NCBI RefSeq assembly: GCF_938015485.1
Contig: NZ_CALLVU010000005.1
Span: 1 to 34,866, forward strand
Length of the DNA: 34,866 nt
Direction of reading: 5' to 3'
Source: an uncultured Lachnoanaerobaculum sp.
Lineage (GTDB): Bacteria; Bacillota; Clostridia; Lachnospirales; Lachnospiraceae
The notes under the pieces were generated by a model. That model searched no databases. It was given only the letters and a program-made list of their open reading frames with translations, and had not been told where the DNA came from. The number at the start of each line of letters is the position of its first letter. Position 1 is the first letter of the stretch. Shown piece after piece: positions 32,958-34,866 of the stretch. A program made the translations under genes and the position numbers.

Positions 32958-33740
32958 TTACTTTGTCTTTTGCTGCTCATATACAAAGTCAAGCATCGGT
33001 GTTTTAGGCATAATAGGCATCAGCGGATATCCTAGCTTTTGTACTCCTGCAAGTCCGCTGATAACATTAAGTTTTCCTTTAAGCATACCCACATATCCTG
33101 CCATTGCCACCGCCATAGGGTCAACGGCATGTGCAAACAGCGGAGTTTTGTCAAGTCCGCCTGCCTGTATAAATCCAGTCTGCATGGCGCCCGGCATCAG
33201 TGCGGTCACGGTTACACCTGTTCCTTTAAGCTCTCTCCATATGGCATTACTCACACTTGTAAGGTAAGCTTTGGTAGCATAGTAGACTGCCTGTAGCGGT
33301 CCAGGCATATTTGCTGCGGTTGAGCTTACATTCAAAACTTTTCCTGAACCTCTTTTTACCATATCAGGAAGGAAGAGTTTCATAAGTCTGGTAGGAGTTT
33401 CCATATTCACTCTCATCATTTGTATATCCTGATCAAGTGTTCTTTCTCTTGTGAAGTCACCTTGACCGCCAAATCCTGCATTGTTTATAAGATAGTCGAC
33501 ATTCCAACCGTTTTTCTTGCACTCATCATATATTGCCTGTGGTGCATCTTCATTAGATAAGTCAGCTTCAATACATTCTATTTGTATATTATATTTTTTT
33601 TGAAGTTCAATTTTTTGTTCTTCAAGCTTTTTTATACTTCTTCCTACCAGTATAAGGTCGCCTCCGCGCTTTGCATGTATCTTCGCAAGGCAGGAACCGA
33701 GACCGCCATATGAACCTGTAAGTAATGCTGTATTTTTCAT
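32958..33740 (-). CDS. Short-chain dehydrogenase/reductase
   Basis: A 260-residue classical SDR. The cofactor motif TGSYGGLG is at residues 8-15, with R35 in the GRS turn hinting at NADPH. NNAG is in place, and the catalytic set is S144-S145 in NVSST and the YYATK motif with Tyr and Lys. It oxidises or reduces an unknown alcohol/ketone substrate in the cytoplasm. AAGGAG lies before the ATG. It is first in an operon with an AraC-type regulator, an arrangement suggesting induction by the substrate. Confidence 0.9.
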   Translation of the reverse strand: MKNTALLTGSYGGLGSCLAKIHAKRGGDLILVGRSIKKLEEQKIELQKKYNIQIECIEADLSNEDAPQAIYDECKKNGWNVDYLINNAGFGGQGDFTRERTLDQDIQMMRVNMETPTRLMKLFLPDMVKRGSGKVLNVSSTAANMPGPLQAVYYATKAYLTSVSNAIWRELKGTGVTVTALMPGAMQTGFIQAGGLDKTPLFAHAVDPMAVAMAGYVGMLKGKLNVISGLAGVQKLGYPLMPIMPKTPMLDFVYEQQKTK

Positions 33741-33790
33741 TTTTATTCTCCTTATAAACTAAATAAAAGTGTTTGTTTTAATATGCTGAT

Positions 33791-33819
33791 ACTATACTGT
33801 AAAGTAAAAGATTATACAA
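33791..33819 (-). promoter_or_regulatory. Predicted promoter of the SDR-araC operon
   Basis: On the minus strand: TTGTAT (33819-33814), a 17-bp spacer, TATAGT (33796-33791). Predicted start near 33784. Confidence 0.65.
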
Positions 33820-33820
33820 C

Positions 33821-33854
33821 ATCAATTCATGCCGACCGGAAATCAAATCATGCC
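33821..33854. promoter_or_regulatory. Two direct repeats, likely AraC-type activator sites
   Basis: ATCAATTCATGCC (33821-33833) and ATCAAATCATGCC (33842-33854) differ at one base and are 21 bp apart. They lie immediately upstream of the -35 box of the SDR-araC promoter. Confidence 0.65.
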
Positions 33855-33908
33855 AAAGATATTCAAATAATCATAGCATAAAGTTAAGATGTATTTTTAT
33901 ATGGGACG

Positions 33909-33917
33909 TGTTATAAT
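33909..33917 (+). promoter_or_regulatory. Extended -10 promoter of the following membrane protein gene
   Basis: TGTTATAAT at 33909-33917 is a perfect extended -10 box; no good -35 is visible. Confidence 0.55.
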
Positions 33918-33950
33918 TTTGGTAGAAAAATGATATAAAAAGGAGCGGTT

Positions 33951-34619
33951 ATGAAGAGGTTTTCATGGGTATTATCTATATTGTATCTTATTTTTTTATA
34001 TGGATGGATAGGGTTTGATATCTTTGTATTCGGTCAAATGGGGACTGAGTCAGTGGTTCATATTCCGGTTTTAATTATTGTACTTATCAATATACTGTTT
34101 TTTACGGCACTTATGATAGCGGTGATAACGCAGAGTATAAGAAGCATATCTGCCATAAGGAATAAAAATATAAATTACTGCATAAACAGTTACCTTTTTT
34201 ATAAGTATGCAGCGATTCCTGTTATATTGACCGCTATATTTATATCTCTATATATTATGCTTGGAGTAATCGTAATCACTCCGATGTCGTTTGTGATGCC
34301 TCAACTGCTGCTTATATTACCTTTTTTATGGGCTTTTGCATTTATAATGTTACCTATAATATGGATATTTGCGATTATAGCGGATATACCAAGCTTTATA
34401 GCGGCTGTTTGTATATTGGCATTTACTAAGAGTGAGAATAAAATAAGTTTAGGAAAATGTATCTTGCATTTTATTTTACAAATAGTTCCGATAGCAGATC
34501 TTATAGACGGGTTGTATATAAGTATAAAATATTGGAAGAGAGGTAAGGTCGCAGCTGTTGTAACTGCTTTTTGTGTCATTGTCGGTATGGCCGCATATTT
34601 TATTGTACCTGCACTGTAG
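33951..34619 (+). CDS. Multi-pass membrane protein of unknown function
   Basis: A 222-residue, very hydrophobic protein with about six membrane segments. There is a charged loop near residues 66-75 (RSISAIRNKNIN) and another near 156-165 (TKSENKISLGK), and the end is VVGMAAYFIVPAL-like. I do not recognise a family and see no catalytic motif. AAAAAGGAGCGG provides a strong ribosome site. The next, incomplete membrane protein gene starts 39 bases after its stop, so they may form an operon. Confidence 0.75.
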   Translation: MKRFSWVLSILYLIFLYGWIGFDIFVFGQMGTESVVHIPVLIIVLINILFFTALMIAVITQSIRSISAIRNKNINYCINSYLFYKYAAIPVILTAIFISLYIMLGVIVITPMSFVMPQLLLILPFLWAFAFIMLPIIWIFAIIADIPSFIAAVCILAFTKSENKISLGKCILHFILQIVPIADLIDGLYISIKYWKRGKVAAVVTAFCVIVGMAAYFIVPAL

Positions 34620-34658
34620 GGCAGTAGTATTTTGAAATTGATAATAATTGAACGGGAT

Positions 34659-34866
34659 ATGAGTGAAGATATGGATTTTGAGCAAAAAGATAATGTTGAA
34701 GTAAAAGAGATTTTGGATGATATGAACAGTGATGCTCAAGTGAAGAAAAGCAAACTGCCGATTATATTGTTGGCGCTGCTATACACAACGGCATTGTATG
34801 GTTTTGTATTTTCGATTATAGAAAATAATAGGTTTGGCGGATCGGCGACCGTTGTTGTATTTGCTT
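34659..34866 (+). CDS. N-terminal part of an unknown membrane protein (cut by window end)
   Basis: The frame is open from ATG 34659 to the window end (69 codons). It has an acidic N-terminus (MSEDMDFEQKDNVEVKEIL), then KKSKLP and a hydrophobic segment LPIILLALLYTTALYGFVFSII. The ribosome site is weak (CGGG); an in-frame TTG at 34632 is an alternative start. No function can be assigned from this fragment. Confidence 0.6.
   Translation, partial: MSEDMDFEQKDNVEVKEILDDMNSDAQVKKSKLPIILLALLYTTALYGFVFSIIENNRFGGSATVVVFA

Noticed and set aside
1..34866. CRISPR arrays, tRNA, rRNA, insertion sequences, integrase or attachment sites
   Set aside because: None was found on reading both strands. The M32 repeats resemble gene remnants rather than attachment sites, and no recombinase gene lies in the window.

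Overview
The window looks like chromosome of a low-GC, anaerobic Gram-positive bacterium of the Lachnospiraceae. An oral genus such as Lachnoanaerobaculum or Catonella is my best guess. The evidence is AT-rich intergenic DNA, strong AGGAGG-type ribosome binding sites, a double-cubane-cluster protein with its activator ATPase, and first-kilobase sequence that resembles oral streptococci. No rRNA, tRNA, CRISPR array, transposase or integrase was seen.

Positions 1-3000 form a mosaic left flank. It holds a cut-off coding end, a DUF1643 gene, an in-frame fusion of a streptococcal-type purine nucleoside phosphorylase with the C-terminal catalytic part of an M32 carboxypeptidase, and a membrane-anchored helical-repeat gene of unknown function. 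Positions 3037-14129 are a tightly packed type 1 BREX phage-defence operon: brxA, brxB, brxC, pglX, pglZ. The usual last gene, brxL, is absent. A 62-codon stub of a Fic-family gene stands in its place, so the 3' end of the locus appears to have been deleted. The target-recognition part of pglX is much more AT-rich than the rest of the gene, which suggests specificity exchange.

Positions 14345-17367 are a gene graveyard and accessory zone. It contains a HigB-type toxin with a nonsense codon, an intact HigA-ImmA/IrrE regulator with its own promoter and operator, two out-of-frame pieces of a metY gene, a DUF3800 gene, a promoter with a structured leader and terminator, and a fragment of a second M32 gene. 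That fragment shares a 64-bp segment with the fusion gene 15.8 kb upstream; all five differences are synonymous.

Positions 17368-34866 read as ordinary chromosome. They encode a serpin lipoprotein, a two-gene mprF/hydrolase operon, a double-cubane-cluster protein with its ATPase, a cyclopropane fatty acid synthase, an aldehyde dehydrogenase, a secreted M14 carboxypeptidase, a CPBP protease, a CmpB-like membrane protein, proC, a YhfC-type membrane protease, an SDR/AraC operon, and two membrane proteins, the last cut by the window end. MprF and Cfa both modify membrane phospholipids. The SDR/AraC operon has two direct repeats 21 bp apart next to its promoter, the spacing expected for AraC-family activation.
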